From Polytrichum commune (Eukaryota; Streptophyta; Polytrichopsida; Polytrichales; Polytrichaceae): 64,000 nucleotides of DNA. This document shows, piece after piece, positions 35,521 to 47,231 of the stretch (its first letter is position 1; each line of letters starts with the position of its first letter). The DNA lies in the NCBI GenBank assembly GCA_950295325.1, contig OX485807.1:29979666-30043665 (forward strand), given 5' to 3'. The position numbers and the translations under genes were made by a program. The notes under the pieces were generated by a model. That model saw only the letters and a program-made list of their open reading frames with translations, did no database searches and had not been told where the DNA came from.

Positions 35521-36810
35521 ATGGAGGAGAGGAAGAAGAGACTTATTATGCTCTTTGGATTATGCATGTTTTTGTACATGGTTAAAAAGCATGTTGTGAA
35601 CATTCGAACATTGATTTTGCAAAGAGAATAGGAGAAGTTTGCAATTTTGAGCTTGGTTTATAAGAGTATGAGACATAGAGAGAGAAGCATATGGAGTCAA
35701 GAACGGATGTACAAATTTGTAGACTGCTTGTTGTTGGGTTTGTGGACGGGGAAAGAATTTAGGTACTGAACTCGAGTGAAATACATTACATTCAAATTTT
35801 TGTGTGAGAGGTTGGACACTTGTTTGAAAAAAAAGAATACCCATTTTAGAGTTACTATGCCGATGTACGAGAAGGTAGCAATGTCATTGCATAGATTGGG
35901 TAGCGGTCATGGATTGCAAAATATAAGAGACTTGTATGAAGTCCACAAGAATACATTGTCAAAAATAATAAAGGAATTTTGTAGACTTGTTAAGAAGCAT
36001 CTTCAACTAGTTTTTGTACAAACTCCAATTGAATCGCAGTTTAAGGTTTTAGTTTCAAGGTTTGAGTAGTTGCATGACATACCTTACATCATAGGAGCAA
36101 TAGATGGGGCATATGTTTATGTTTTGGTTGCAGTAGTTGGCGATAAAGACTAATACTGCAGAAAATCTTTTCATTCATTCATTATACAAGGAATTATTAG
36201 ACCCAAAAATAAGTTCTAGGTTAAATTTGGTTGGGCATAACGTCTTTACAATTGGATTATTTCTCAGGTTATAAAAATTGGACATGTATACATAGATGAT
36301 AAATTCCAGCCGTATAAAAGAGAGAATGTATATTTGATGAGGCTTTCAATGTATTGTCCATTTAAATGTGAGAATGTTATATTATCCGAGAAGCAAAAGA
36401 ATTGAAATTTCATTCAGTCTTCAACTAGGATGTGTGTAGAAAAGACATTTGGGATTCTGAAAGATAGATGGAGGTTGATAATGAATCGGTTTGAAGCACC
36501 TTTGAGGAACATGTCCAATATTTTAGCAACTTGCGTAGTATTGTATAATTTGTGTATTATAAACAACAAAGGGATTGAAGATGAATGGATTGTTGAAGTA
36601 GAAAATAAATTAGCTAGAAGAATTAGAGAGGGAGAAATACAAAAATGTAGTGAAATATAGGAGGAAAGAGTTGGAGTTGATGAAGTGAAATGAAAGTTTC
36701 TAGCTATGGAAGATGCTCCAATTGCAGATAAAGTGAATGATATAGAAATAAATCTATTTATACTAAGAGAAATGAGAAGAGAAATGACATTATATGTGAA
36801 ACCATGTTGA
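35521..36810 (+). pseudogene. PIF/Harbinger transposase, nonsense-decayed in a single frame
   Basis: One frame runs from ATG at 35521 (MEERKKRLIMLFGLC) to TGA at 36808, 429 codons, with no frameshift but nine internal stops: TAG at 35629, TGA 35767, TAG 36067, TAA 36151, TAG 36217, TAA 36238, TGA 36403, TAG 36658 and TGA 36691. The order fits the family: HFRVTMPMYEKVAMSLHRLG, HGLQNIRDLYEVHKNTLSKI, IPYIIGAIDGAYV (first Asp), YCRKSFHSFIIQG, FGWA then LYN where the family has G-x-x-HD (second Asp lost), and VEKTFGILKDRWRLI (Glu kept), then LYNLCIINN. Its length is close to an intact transposase. It is inactive by both the stops and the lost Asp. No Myb partner was found nearby. Confidence 0.9.
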
Positions 36811-38939
36811 TGCACAAATTATTGGCCAAAAAATTGTAGCAATATAAGCTATGAAAAATCCAACATCACAAAAACAAACAATGATAGTGGGATGTATATA
36901 GTAGAGGGGTATTTAGAATTTATATAGAAGAATAACAAGTTTTTATTCATGTTTTTATTAAATTTATGAATTTGTGAAAGGATATAAAAGAGCGTCATAA
37001 TTACCAACAACATGTCCTAGCATAATACTAATCTTCTCTTGAGTTCTTTCTTCTTCTCTTCAGTTGAAACAATTGATTATGTGGCAGTTGGTGGAATATC
37101 AATAGTTGTTTGGTATGAAAGAAATATGGATGAAATGACATTTCTTCCCACGATTGTGTGGCACTTGCAGGGATTTGATTATACACACTTGTTTTGTTGC
37201 CATGCCATTCATCAATTTTATTAAAGCACCTACTTTCTTATCTTTTTGCATAACAACATAAAATGGTTGAAATCCTTGATTGTAGCCACCAATCAAATTT
37301 GTAGTTCTATCCAAAACTTAACACCTAAATGGAATACCAGGTATTTAAAATTTTATTTTATAAAAACATAAAAAACAAACAAGAAGGGCTTCGAATTGGT
37401 GAATGTAGGGAAAAAAAATCAGCATAAGTAAGTTAAGAACAATGTGAGTAGATAGTGACGGAAGAAATGAGACGAGCTAGTGGCTAGAGGGAGAAGGAAT
37501 AAATGCTTTAAATGGAAGAGAAGATGATTCAAATTCTCTCATGTGTAAAAGAAACTTAATATAATGACTAAACTTGAAGCTCCCACTCACGATTAGGGGG
37601 GTGGGAAGATATAGGGACATAAGAGCTTATGGCTAAGAGGAAGGCCTTATTCGACCTCATCATGTAGCCCACATATAACCTCATATATCCGCATTCAACC
37701 TCACACACTTGCATTCAACTTCATACAATCTCATTTAACCTCATACATCTGTATTCATTATATTCATTTTTTATTTAATTTTTTAATTTACGTTTTACAT
37801 TTTTAACCTTGTTTTTTTGTTATTTCCACAAATTCTTCGTTCGTCACGTCTTGAATAACAATTAGATGATGCACTTTAAAATCTTTCACTTGATTCTTGT
37901 TATGGTTTTTTATATTTCATCATACGATCTAGCCTCAATTATATCCTTCTTGTTGGTTTTTTTCATCTTCATTGCTTTTTTTTGTGTGCACGCCTTCTCT
38001 TCTTTCCAGCAAGTTGATTTATTATTATTATTATTATTATTTTGTTCTCATTTCCTTATTTTCTTTCAAGATTCCATCTCTAAGGGTTGAACTATGATTC
38101 TCTAATTGTCCTCATTACCAAAAATTGAACATGGACGTAATTTAAGGAATGCAAAATGCACTGGAAGGACCATACAACATTGGAGTAATCAATGTCTAGT
38201 TACTTTTGAAATTTGGAGCTGTCATTTCTTGCATCCATTGTAAATTTTGTGACTACTCTCCTTGCGACTCTCTAACGACTTCTCATTGATAGTATATTCC
38301 CGCATGTTTTGAAGAAAAACATGAAAAATTGACACACTACTATCAAACCATGCCAAATGCAAGAGAAATGAGAGAATGCTGCAGCCAACAACCCTTTCAA
38401 CTGTGGTTTCAAAGTATAATGTGAGTATGTAATAAAAGGGAGCCACCCTTGTATCTACAACCCTTGAAAGAAATTTCATCAATTCTTTTATTATAAAAAA
38501 ATTCTTTGTCATAGACTCAAGGTTCCCCCCCCCCCCTCTGGTACTGGAGCACTTCTTTTGCCTTTCCCACTGCAAAACCCATTGGATCATGTCAATGAAT
38601 AATGTAGGCCTTAAAATATGTCTATTGGGAACCTCGAACTTCATGGTCACTCTGACTTTTCTTCTTTGGTGTACCAAAGTGGTCATGGGACGAGTTCAAC
38701 AACCAATCACATGTTTTGCAGGGCCTTAGGACACCTTCATGGTCTGTGGTATAAGCAACCCCTATGCCCGCCCCCAAGAGGGGCTGTGAGCCCAAAATGG
38801 TGCCCACATATGGTGATTAACTCTTCAAAACCAATTTTAGTTTGACTTTGATGTGTTATGATTATTCACAAAACATAAAAAGAGTGAAGAGTGGTGTGGA
38901 TTTAATTTTAGGCATTAGGTGGTGTTGTGTGATTATTTC
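36811..38939. other. No gene seen
   Basis: AT-rich with a (TTA)n microsatellite near 38022-38041 and a C12 run at 38525. A series of ACCTCATAnA repeats lies near 37655-37745. A 154-codon - strand frame at 38222-38686 spans the C run and has no recognisable domain. Confidence 0.4.
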
Positions 38940-39555
38940 AAGGTTTGATTTCAATAAGAGTATGCCTTGATAATGTGAGTAGGGGGTAAGGTGAAGCAAG
39001 GTGAGCTCCGCGGGTTAAATGCCCACTTTTGGATCCACCTTGTTAGTTTAGGAAGGAGGAAGCTTGGTGGATGGGGATTAGTCCCTACTTTGGAGGAGAA
39101 GGTTAAGGGATAGTGATTGGAGGTGCTAATCCTCTCACCCTATCCTCACCTCTCTCTCCCTCTCTCCCTCTCTCCCTCTTTGCTACTTAAGGTGTTTTTT
39201 CTCTCATTTACCTCTCTCTCCATCAAGCGCTCTCAAGGGAGCAAGTTCTTAAGAGCTTGAGCCACGTGTGTAGGTTATTAGTTTTAGTGAAGTTAATTAG
39301 TTAAGCTCTCTCTCTCAAGTCCTCTCAAGGGAGGTGAGCTCTTAGAGCTTGGGGCCACATGTGTGGATTAGTTAATGATGTTAGGTAATTAGGTAGCTTA
39401 TTAGCCGAAGAATAAAAGAGTTAGCAATTGTCCGATTAAGCATCTTGAGGGGATTACATTTAAGTGTGTAGCTAAAAGGCTTGCATGTGGGCCTTTGAGC
39501 AATTAGGTGATTAGGTGGTTATGGTGAATTTTAGTTCGGCTTGATTGAGCCTGAG
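38940..39555. other. CT-rich, non-coding flank of the minisatellite
   Basis: Contains (CTCTCTCC)n near 39148-39182 and two diverged direct copies of a segment running CTCTCAAGGGAG ... TCTTA(A)GAGCTTG ... CCACnTGTGTnG (about 39228-39270 and 39317-39367). No ORF of note. It may be part of one larger non-coding repeat unit with the following array. Confidence 0.5.
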
Positions 39556-40284
39556 TTGAGCCTAAGGAGGTCTAGCTGCTGGACTGTGGTGATTTTGGTT
39601 GAGGCTAAGCCCTGGAGCTGCTGGATTGTGGTGATTTCGGTTGGGGCTAAGCCCTGGAGCTGTGGACTGGGGTGATTTCGGTCGAGGCTAAGCCCTGGAG
39701 CTGCTGACTGGGGTGGTTTCGGTTGAGGCTAAGCCCTGGAGCTGCGGGACTGGGGTGATTTCGGTTGGGGTTAAGCCCTGGAGCTGCTGGATTGTGGTGA
39801 TTTCAGTCGAGGCTAAGCCCTGGAGCTGCTGACTGGGTGGTTTCGGTTGAGGCTAAGCCCTGGAACTGCGGGACTGGGGTGATTTCGGTCGAGGCTAAGC
39901 CCTGGAGCTGCTGACTGGGGTGGTTTCGGTTGAGGCTAAGCCCTGGAGCTGCGGGACTGGGGTGATTTCGGTTGGGGTTAAGCCCTGGAGCTGCTGGATT
40001 GTGGTGATTTCAGTCGAGGCTAAGCCCTGGAGCTGCTGACTGGGTGGTTTCGGTTGAGGCTAAGCCCTGGAACTGCGGGACTGGGGTGATTTCGGTCGAG
40101 GCTAAGCCCTGGAGCTGCTGACTGGGGTGGTTTCGGTTGAGGCTAAGCCCTGGAGCTGCGGGACTGGGGTGATTTCGGTTGAGGCTAAGCCCTGGAGCTG
40201 CTACTGGGGTGGTTTCGGTTGAGGCTAAGCCCTGGAGCTGCGGGACTGGGGTGATTTCGGTTGAGGCTAAGCCCTGGAGCTGCC
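39556..40284 (+). repeat. 42-bp minisatellite with 207-bp higher-order repeat
   Basis: About 17-18 units of 40-42 bp, each with GGCTAAGCCCTGGAGCTGC followed by (GG)ACTGGGGTGnTTTCGGT. Unit variants recur in a fixed order of five: GCGGGACTGGGG, GGGGTT-start, AGTCGAGG-start, GGAACTGC and GGTCGAGG. This five-unit block starts at 39721, again at 39928 and again (partly) at 40135, exactly 207 bp apart. The first unit at about 39556 is degenerate. Every unit has TAA in one frame and lengths are not all multiples of three, so it is not a coding repeat. Confidence 0.95.
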
Positions 40285-42194
40285 CGAAAGGGGATTGATG
40301 TGAGAAGGCATTAAAGGCCGGTTATTTGGGGAGCCTAACCACATCGGATTAACATGAGAAGCTAGTCAAGGCTGGTTCTAAATAACCATACATTAGTATT
40401 TCTAGAAACCATTACATTAGGTGTTTAGACTTTGTAGTGCAAGCCAAGTAGTTAAAGCATTAGTTTATCTAGAATCACGTGTGGCCTCAAAGGCAATTGT
40501 AATTGTGATTAACCATTGAGGGAGTGTTTTTCAACACTTACGTCCTTTTTGGTAAAACTCAATCACTTATAAAAAATGGATAAAGTGGAAGACTCTAGCA
40601 AGGGCAATGTGAAGGAAAGGATAATCAAAGGCCAAAGGGGAATATCCTTGAGAGCTTGTGTTGCCAAGGCCGCCGGTTGGACCCTAGAAAAGGCCAACGC
40701 GACCACGAACCAAGAGGCTACTTCTAATAAACAAAGTGATTCACAATGACATGAATGCTTAAGGATGTGAAGAGATCAATTTTCACGCTACATACACTAC
40801 ATGTGATTCTCAAGACCATCACCCGGACTAGGACGCTTAAGGGTGGTGGGTTTGGCCTCACAGGGGCATATTACCTAGATAATCTTTATTTTGACGAAAC
40901 ATTGATACACAATGATTAATCTTATGTTTGGCTAGAATAACGTATTAATGTAAGAAAGGTGTCCAATTAACACCAATTCATCTTAAGCATTTTTTTTATC
41001 ATAATTAGTGAGCGCTAATATTGGATACATATCTTAATAAAATATGTATACCATCTTGCTCAATTAATGGTAGTAGAGAGAGACATGCTCTTAGTGCACT
41101 CTACAAAATTCACTCTTGTAAATGAGAGTTTAAAATTGTGAGTTCATGTGAATTGTATCATTATTATATTAAAAAACTATGCATAATCAATTAAATGTGC
41201 CACGTAGTTTGAACTTTGAAAGTCCAATCGCTACAAGGATCAGGGGTCATAAGTGATGGTTTTTAGCCACTCGCGGTATATTTTAGGTATCCAAATCCAT
41301 TGATATACTTACACATTGTATATGGCTATGAGGTTCAACACCTTTTGTTGTTTTGTTTTGGTGAGAACTTACATCAATTAAATAAATGCCTTTAGAACTC
41401 ATTTCATTGAAACACTATCCAAATTCAAACAACTTAAAAAGGAGTAACATTGATGCTCAATGGGGAATAAACTATGAACAAATCAACATCTTGGGTGTGA
41501 GTGTATTCTTGTATCGTCTCTCTACATACAATCAATCACCAATGCCCAAGGAGCTTTCACAACCATGGAAGTTGAAGGTGACAACATTTGAACCCTGCTA
41601 TAGTTCAGACATTTGTTCACTTTACAAATTTGATCTTGAGAATCGCAGAAGAAACCTTGAGTTAGTCTACTTAGATTAGTTGGGACGAATAAAAAACCTA
41701 TTCTCTACATGATTGTTGACCGATCAATGCATTTTAGTTTATGGTTTCATCAACAACCTCCAACAATCCTTATATGGAGATGAACTAGTAGAATTTTTGA
41801 CATCATTATAGAACTTCCGTAAGGTGTTTCCTAGTCCATCCCATTTAATGCCACAAATATATTTCCACGTAGGATTTACGTTTGTAACAACCAATGTAAG
41901 ACTAACATGTGGCACCCCCCCCCCCCCAAAAAAAAAATCCTTTATCACCACTACCCCTAAGAATGTTCATTTAAAGAAACCCAAAGCAGGATGATCCAAA
42001 GCACTCTAAGGATGCTTCCATGTCTGATGGCATGTGGTGAGTTGCAGTCATGAGTCAAGCAAAGTGTATTTACTTTAGCCTCCAAAATTAGTGTGATTAT
42101 TATCGGTATTGTACTATTTCCATTTGATTTAAAAAAAAATGAAACATGAGATATGAATATGATATTATTTATCACTATAGAATCTACTTTCACA
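40285..42194. other. Mostly non-coding; one short ORF at 40576-40749
   Basis: Just after the minisatellite, a 57-codon + strand frame (MDKVEDSSKGNVKERIIKGQ...) ends at TGA 40749. It is Lys/Ala-rich and less AT-rich than its surroundings; I recognise no family and rate coding as unproven. At 40829-40868 the motif CACCCGGACTAGGACGCTTA, then GGGTGG, repeats a - strand motif near 22500-22560. A 97-codon frame at 41386-41679 is unrecognised. C13 run at 41917. Confidence 0.35.
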
Positions 42195-42430
42195 ATATTG
42201 TAAGTCCATACCATTACTAAGCAACTATATGATGGTCTCTTTCTAAAGAAAGGTCCCGTGATTAATGAAACTTTGATGATTTACAGTTATTTGTCAAAAA
42301 AATTAGAGTATATAGCCTGAAATTCTCCTTATAAGCACAAAATCCCGGAAATAAAAGAGAATTATGCTCGTGTGCTACTTAGTCCCATGAACACAACTGA
42401 GGAGTTGTGTATTGTTATGATTCGTATCGT
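42195..42430 (+). repeat. Dispersed repeat R2, copy c
   Basis: Matches 15245-15500 through ATTACTAAGnnnnTA, ATGATGGTCTCTTTnnAAAG, TTGATGATTTACAnTT, TTGTCAAAAA, AGTATATAGCCTGA and GAGGAGTTGTGTATTGTTATGAT. No conserved reading frame. Confidence 0.65.
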
Positions 42431-45342
42431 TGCTTTGTAATTTGAAAGTTGATGTGACTCATGATAAATAGCACAAATTGTTGGAGTTTTGATTACAAGA
42501 TCACAGTATAGTCCATATACCCCCCCCCCCCCCCCTCCAAATAAAATAAAATGTGATGGAGCTACTTTTACCACAAAGGAGCCACCACTCAACCAAAATC
42601 TTATTCTTCATGTCATGGTTTTATTCCTCAAGATGATGTACCACGAATGAAGCCAAGGTTGTCACAACTCCTTGAGGGCAAACCAACCAACCCAAACAAC
42701 ACTTCACCGATTATCCCATTTAGTGAGGGTGGGCTAATAGTAAGTGTGGGAAATTAGTGAAGGTGATACTAAATTTCTTCATGCTATGAAATTAGTGCCA
42801 CAAAATATCTAGGGTTTCAGGATCCCAAAGTGTCAAAGTTCCGGAACTCTCAATGCAAGCTCACTTCAATTTTTTAGTGTTAGGAGATGCCTCCATATCA
42901 AACAACGTCAACTGAAAAGGAGAAAAAGAAACGCCTTCATGCTCACCAAAACAAATCATGCACCCTACAAACATCTAAGGGCACACATTAATTTTCTTGA
43001 AATGTATAGTAAATGAACATGTATACATGAATTTAGTATCACTCAGTAAAAAATTTAGCCCTCAGTAATTTTGAATTTTGGTAAAACAATGTGTGTTTTG
43101 GAATTAGTATCACACACACTACTTGGGATAATCAGTGTAGCCAACATGACAAAAATTTACATGCAAAATATAGCTAAGAAGTCTTATGGAGATCAACTCC
43201 GTCTATCTCGACCTATAAATTGCTGATCCATACAAGTAATTGGATCAAATGGAGAATTTGTGTGTCTCTTTAAATTGCCAGAATAAAATCACATTTTAGT
43301 ACGTACAAGCACAACATTGCTCACTGCTTTTCGTGGGTGTATGTGGGTTTTGAGAATTTGAGAGAATTGCAAACCTTGGACAACTGCCAAAATAACTATA
43401 GTTAACTAGATTTTTCTTAATACATTTCAAGGAACAACTATAGTTAACTAGAAAAATTCCAAGTATTAGTATATATTCGAAGAAGTTCGCCTCTTGATTT
43501 GCTTCAGTTGAGGATCTTTAAAATGCTCAGGCTACTGAGGATCGTCAAGAAACGCCTTTATACGATCACTCACAGTGTTCGGCTCCAGAACAACCTTCAT
43601 GTACACCATCCAACACAAATAACACACTAGTGACATTACAACACTACAATAGAACTCCGCAAACAGAGTGCGCTCAACTTTAGTTTAACTAGATATAACT
43701 ACGGTCAACTAGATTTTCCGGCAGACTAAATTTTAAAACAATTGTAGTTAAATACATTTTTTGACAGGTCAAATCACAAACAACTGTAGTTACAAAAGGC
43801 ATCATCTAGTAAACTAATAGTCGAATGAGTTGGTTAGTTGTCCAAGGCATGGAGAATTGTATCGAGATCAATCTTAGATCATTATGTCAGAAGAACACAT
43901 TCAAGACCTATGTTCGGGGAAAACCGACCGCTAGTTCATTATCAACTGATGGATTTCCCTTCATGGCCGGTCCAAATTTCCAACTATCGGATGGCAATCC
44001 GATTGTAATTTCAATTCTCCGGCAATTAGCGGATGAACTAGAAAATGTCCCGGAAATGCAGCCGATTCTTCTTGTGACTTACTGGATTTAAGCCGGAAGC
44101 ATTCAGAGTGCTATTTGTCTGGGGCATCTGATGATGCACTTGAGGAAGTACCCTAAACCTTAAACTTTTTGAATTATGCAACCTTTCCATGTCCAAATCC
44201 AATTGCTTCTATGAAGAATTGGGGGACCCTTGGCCTTGAAGCGGTGAAGGCATTGCTAGGTTTAATTCATGCCAAGGATATTAACTCTTCAAATTGAAAG
44301 TTTTGAACATGCCTTTCTTTTCACTTATTCAAGATTTTGTACTAAAAAATGATTTCTCATAACTTTTCATACATGTTTTAAACAATTAGTGCCGATATGA
44401 ATTCCATTTAATTGGATATTGGCCAATGAAAATACGAAAATATAGGCAATTGGCCGATTGATTTTACAAAAGATCGGCTCTTGCCGATGTAGATTGGAAA
44501 AAATCCGACCCTTCGTAGCAACTACCGGCAATTAGCCACTAAGGCTTCAAAAACTTCCCGAACTCTGTTCAAGACTGAGTTCGATAACCCCTAATTTCAA
44601 CCACGCCCAAAAGGTACGATAGCCAAACTTGAAATTGCATGCCGAAAACTCTCATATCCTAGCTAGCTAGGGTTGAATGATACAAGTGTTTCAAAGGCAA
44701 CGCAATCAAGCCGAGCGTTGTGGGAATTCTAGGGTTTTGGAGTCCCGGAAGCACACGCGTTTGCCACGTGGCGAGGGTTGCTCGAGAGCATTATTGTGAG
44801 GCCGGAGGAGGTACTATATCTTGGCCATGGGGGCTTCGATTCTTTCTCATATCATAGCGGGCTTGGAGTGAAGATGATTTTGGATCAACGGTAGTGACTC
44901 GGTCATCATGGGGGGTTTGACCACCTTCACAATTAATGCATGTTCGTGGAGGCTACAACCTTATGTGGGAATATATTTGGTACTCAATCACACCCCCCCC
45001 CCCCCTTGCCTTGCCACATGCATCATGATGTTCCTCCCCCATCAAGTGCCTCGCGAACGCCACTTGAATGATCATTGGGCGGCCCCAAAAGTTGGATTAT
45101 TTCCATATTCTACCTAGTCATTATATAGGCTCGCGCCACTTTCTTCCTTCCTTCCTTTCCATTTGTCTCACACACATGCAAAAAGAAAAAGGAAAAGAAA
45201 AACAACGAGGCTCGAAACTCCTCAAAATATGAGGAGGTCATAACCATTCCATCGAAAACATATGCGCATACCTCCTACCTTTTAAAGGATCCACGGAGTT
45301 CGTTTTTATGACACATAGTGTTCGGGGTGCGGTAAATACTTA
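42431..45342. other. No gene seen; interspersed CTATAGTTAACTAG motifs
   Basis: C16 run at 42520 and C13 at 44993. Between 43391 and 43800 a motif of the form AACTnTAGTTAACTAGA occurs about five times (near 43396, 43436, 43684, 43741 and 43783), in part as its own palindrome. The 88-codon frame at 43825-44091 on the + strand is less AT-rich than its flanks but unrecognised. Confidence 0.4.
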
Positions 45343-45508
45343 CATAACACTATTCATATCCATAACAATGTTCTGTGGGACCGACAATATTCCACAAAAT
45401 ATTCTTGATATTTCCCACGTTCGGACTGAATGTGGGAAGCATCAAGGAATGTTATGTGGATTACTGTCGGTCCCACAGAACATTGTTTTGGATATGAATA
45501 ATGTTATG
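45343..45508. repeat. 166-bp near-loopless hairpin
   Basis: The left arm 45343-45426 is the inverted complement of 45427-45508. The outer 44 bp (CATAACA ... TGTTCTGTGGGACCGACA) pair with only two mismatches; the inner 40 bp pair with about eight mismatches and one gap. There is almost no loop. Candidate identities are a young MIRNA or siRNA hairpin made by inverted duplication, or a miniature foldback element. No target duplication is evident. Confidence 0.85.
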
Positions 45509-46074
45509 CATCAGACAAAAGTGAGGTTTTTGATTTTTAAAATTTAGGGGTCAATTCAACCTAAAATAATAATCGTTGGTCTATGTAAATGGTTACATGC
45601 ATTTTCATCCTCCCCTATGACATGTTTCACAAATTTTTATTTGAGATTTAGTGTGAGGGCCGTGACCCTTTGAGTTGGGCCCCCACCACCATCACCCAAG
45701 GTGACAATATAGTCAATTATAATATAGTGTGTACTTTACTTTCTTTAGACAAGTTTGACTCTAACATTAACATTAGAAGTCCAAAATTAATATAGAGGGA
45801 CTCACTTGAGATGAAATGACAACACTAGCACATATGAGTCCGAAGCAATCCTCTTACAATGGTGTCAAAACAATGCAAATACTCCAATGATGCAGAACAA
45901 GTTTCCAATAATGTGGGACATTTGCCCATCACTCGTATGCTTGTGGTGTAACCACAAACCTATGAGAGTCATGTTTATATTAAACCCCCATTCACCTTTG
46001 TAATGTTGGTGGGGGGCCCAACTCACTGAGGTGGGTGTCTAGCCCTAGTCCATTACGAGGAGACTTAGGGTCAC
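45509..46074. other. No gene seen
   Basis: AT-rich spacer between the hairpin and the third Harbinger-type MITE. Confidence 0.35.
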
Positions 46075-46077
46075 TTC

Positions 46078-46581
46078 ACACTATGATCGAAGGTCGAGAG
46101 GCCATTGATTTCCACCAATCAAATTGCAAGATACCAAGAATTCGGCCTCTTGACCCTTCACACTAGAGGCCAAAGTCCAAAAGCCGTCGCACTTCAAAAT
46201 GCCTACGTGGCAATACTTTTTTACCAAGGCGACGGACTCTTGAAGGAAGTTTGGATGTGACAGGAGTGGAAACCCAAACTATGGTCGAGAGGCCATCGAT
46301 TTTTTTCTCTCTTTTTTTCACAAAAAAAGTCCAAAAAGTGACAAAATCTTGGCCGTTAGATTGGAGGGGTTGTGTTGGCCAAGAAATAAAATGGGATGGT
46401 CCTTCTTCCTTTGGACTTTAGACTTAGCATTTGAAGATTTCACACTATGCCTGGCCGAAGGCTCCACTTCCTATATTGTATTGGCTATGTATTTTCAGCC
46501 CAAATCTTTGGACTCTCAACAAAGTTTGGCCACTCAATCCCACGGCCTCTCGACTTGGATGGCCATAGTGTGAAGCGGCCC
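46078..46581 (+). mobile_element. TTA-flanked Harbinger-type MITE, copy 3
   Basis: It is 504 bp. Left end GGGTCACTTCACACTATGATC follows TTA at 46075-46077; the right end, reading GGGCCGCTTCACACTATGGCC on the other strand, is followed by TTC, so one copy of the target duplication carries a substitution. It is colinear with copy 2 without that copy's 130-bp duplication and without copy 1's 82-bp array, so it is the simplest form of the family here. Confidence 0.86.
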
Positions 46582-47044
46582 TTCTAACTTATTATTTGTC
46601 TTCAAGGAAAGTAAAATAGTGAAGCTATATATTCCCGGTGGTCAATGTAAGGGACGACTCGCTCGTAAGAAAGGACCCCTAGTAGTGGCCGTAAGTAAGC
46701 GGGACAGTCAGGGACACCAGCGGCCTGACCGTCAGGTGTAGGCTTCTGACTAAAGTTTTTGAAATTTGGGCCGAGCCTGACTTAACTTGCTTAAGTTACG
46801 TTGGCCGGACCAAAAGGCTAAGCTAAGTTAAATGGTCTTCTTCCTCCCACAGCTGCCTTTAACTTCGGTAAAGGCAAATGATGAATGGGGCATCTCTGGT
46901 AACTTAGCAAGGTACAGTACACGTACATTCATTCATATATATATATATATATGCCTATACCTCCTCCCTCCTTATGACAGTATATATATATATATATATG
47001 AACAGCCAAGCCAGGGTTCCCACACTACACCGTTTATGGTATTC
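46582..47044. other. No gene; TA microsatellites
   Basis: Two (TA)n tracts near 46936-46951 and 46981-47000. No coding signal. Confidence 0.4.
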
Positions 47045-47231
47045 AGTGTCACTTACTATTCGGAGGTGTTACGCCATGCTTTAACTTTGACATGTTGATG
47101 TAAGTCAAGATGTTAATGTTCCGTGATGCCCGCACAATAAATTCTACCGCTCTTGGTTTAAATCCGAATAAATTATGGGATCTCAGGTGAATAGTTATAG
47201 CATTGGGTAACTCTGAATAGTAAGCGACACT
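47045..47231. mobile_element. Small inverted-repeat element
   Basis: AGTGTCACTTACTATTCGGAG on the left pairs with a right end reading AGTGTCGCTTACTATTCAGAG on the other strand, 19 of 21 matching, 187 bp overall. No clear target duplication. Non-coding; probably a MITE remnant. Confidence 0.55.

Noticed and set aside
38222-38686. 154-codon - strand frame
   Set aside because: Runs through a C12 homopolymer and shows no domain.
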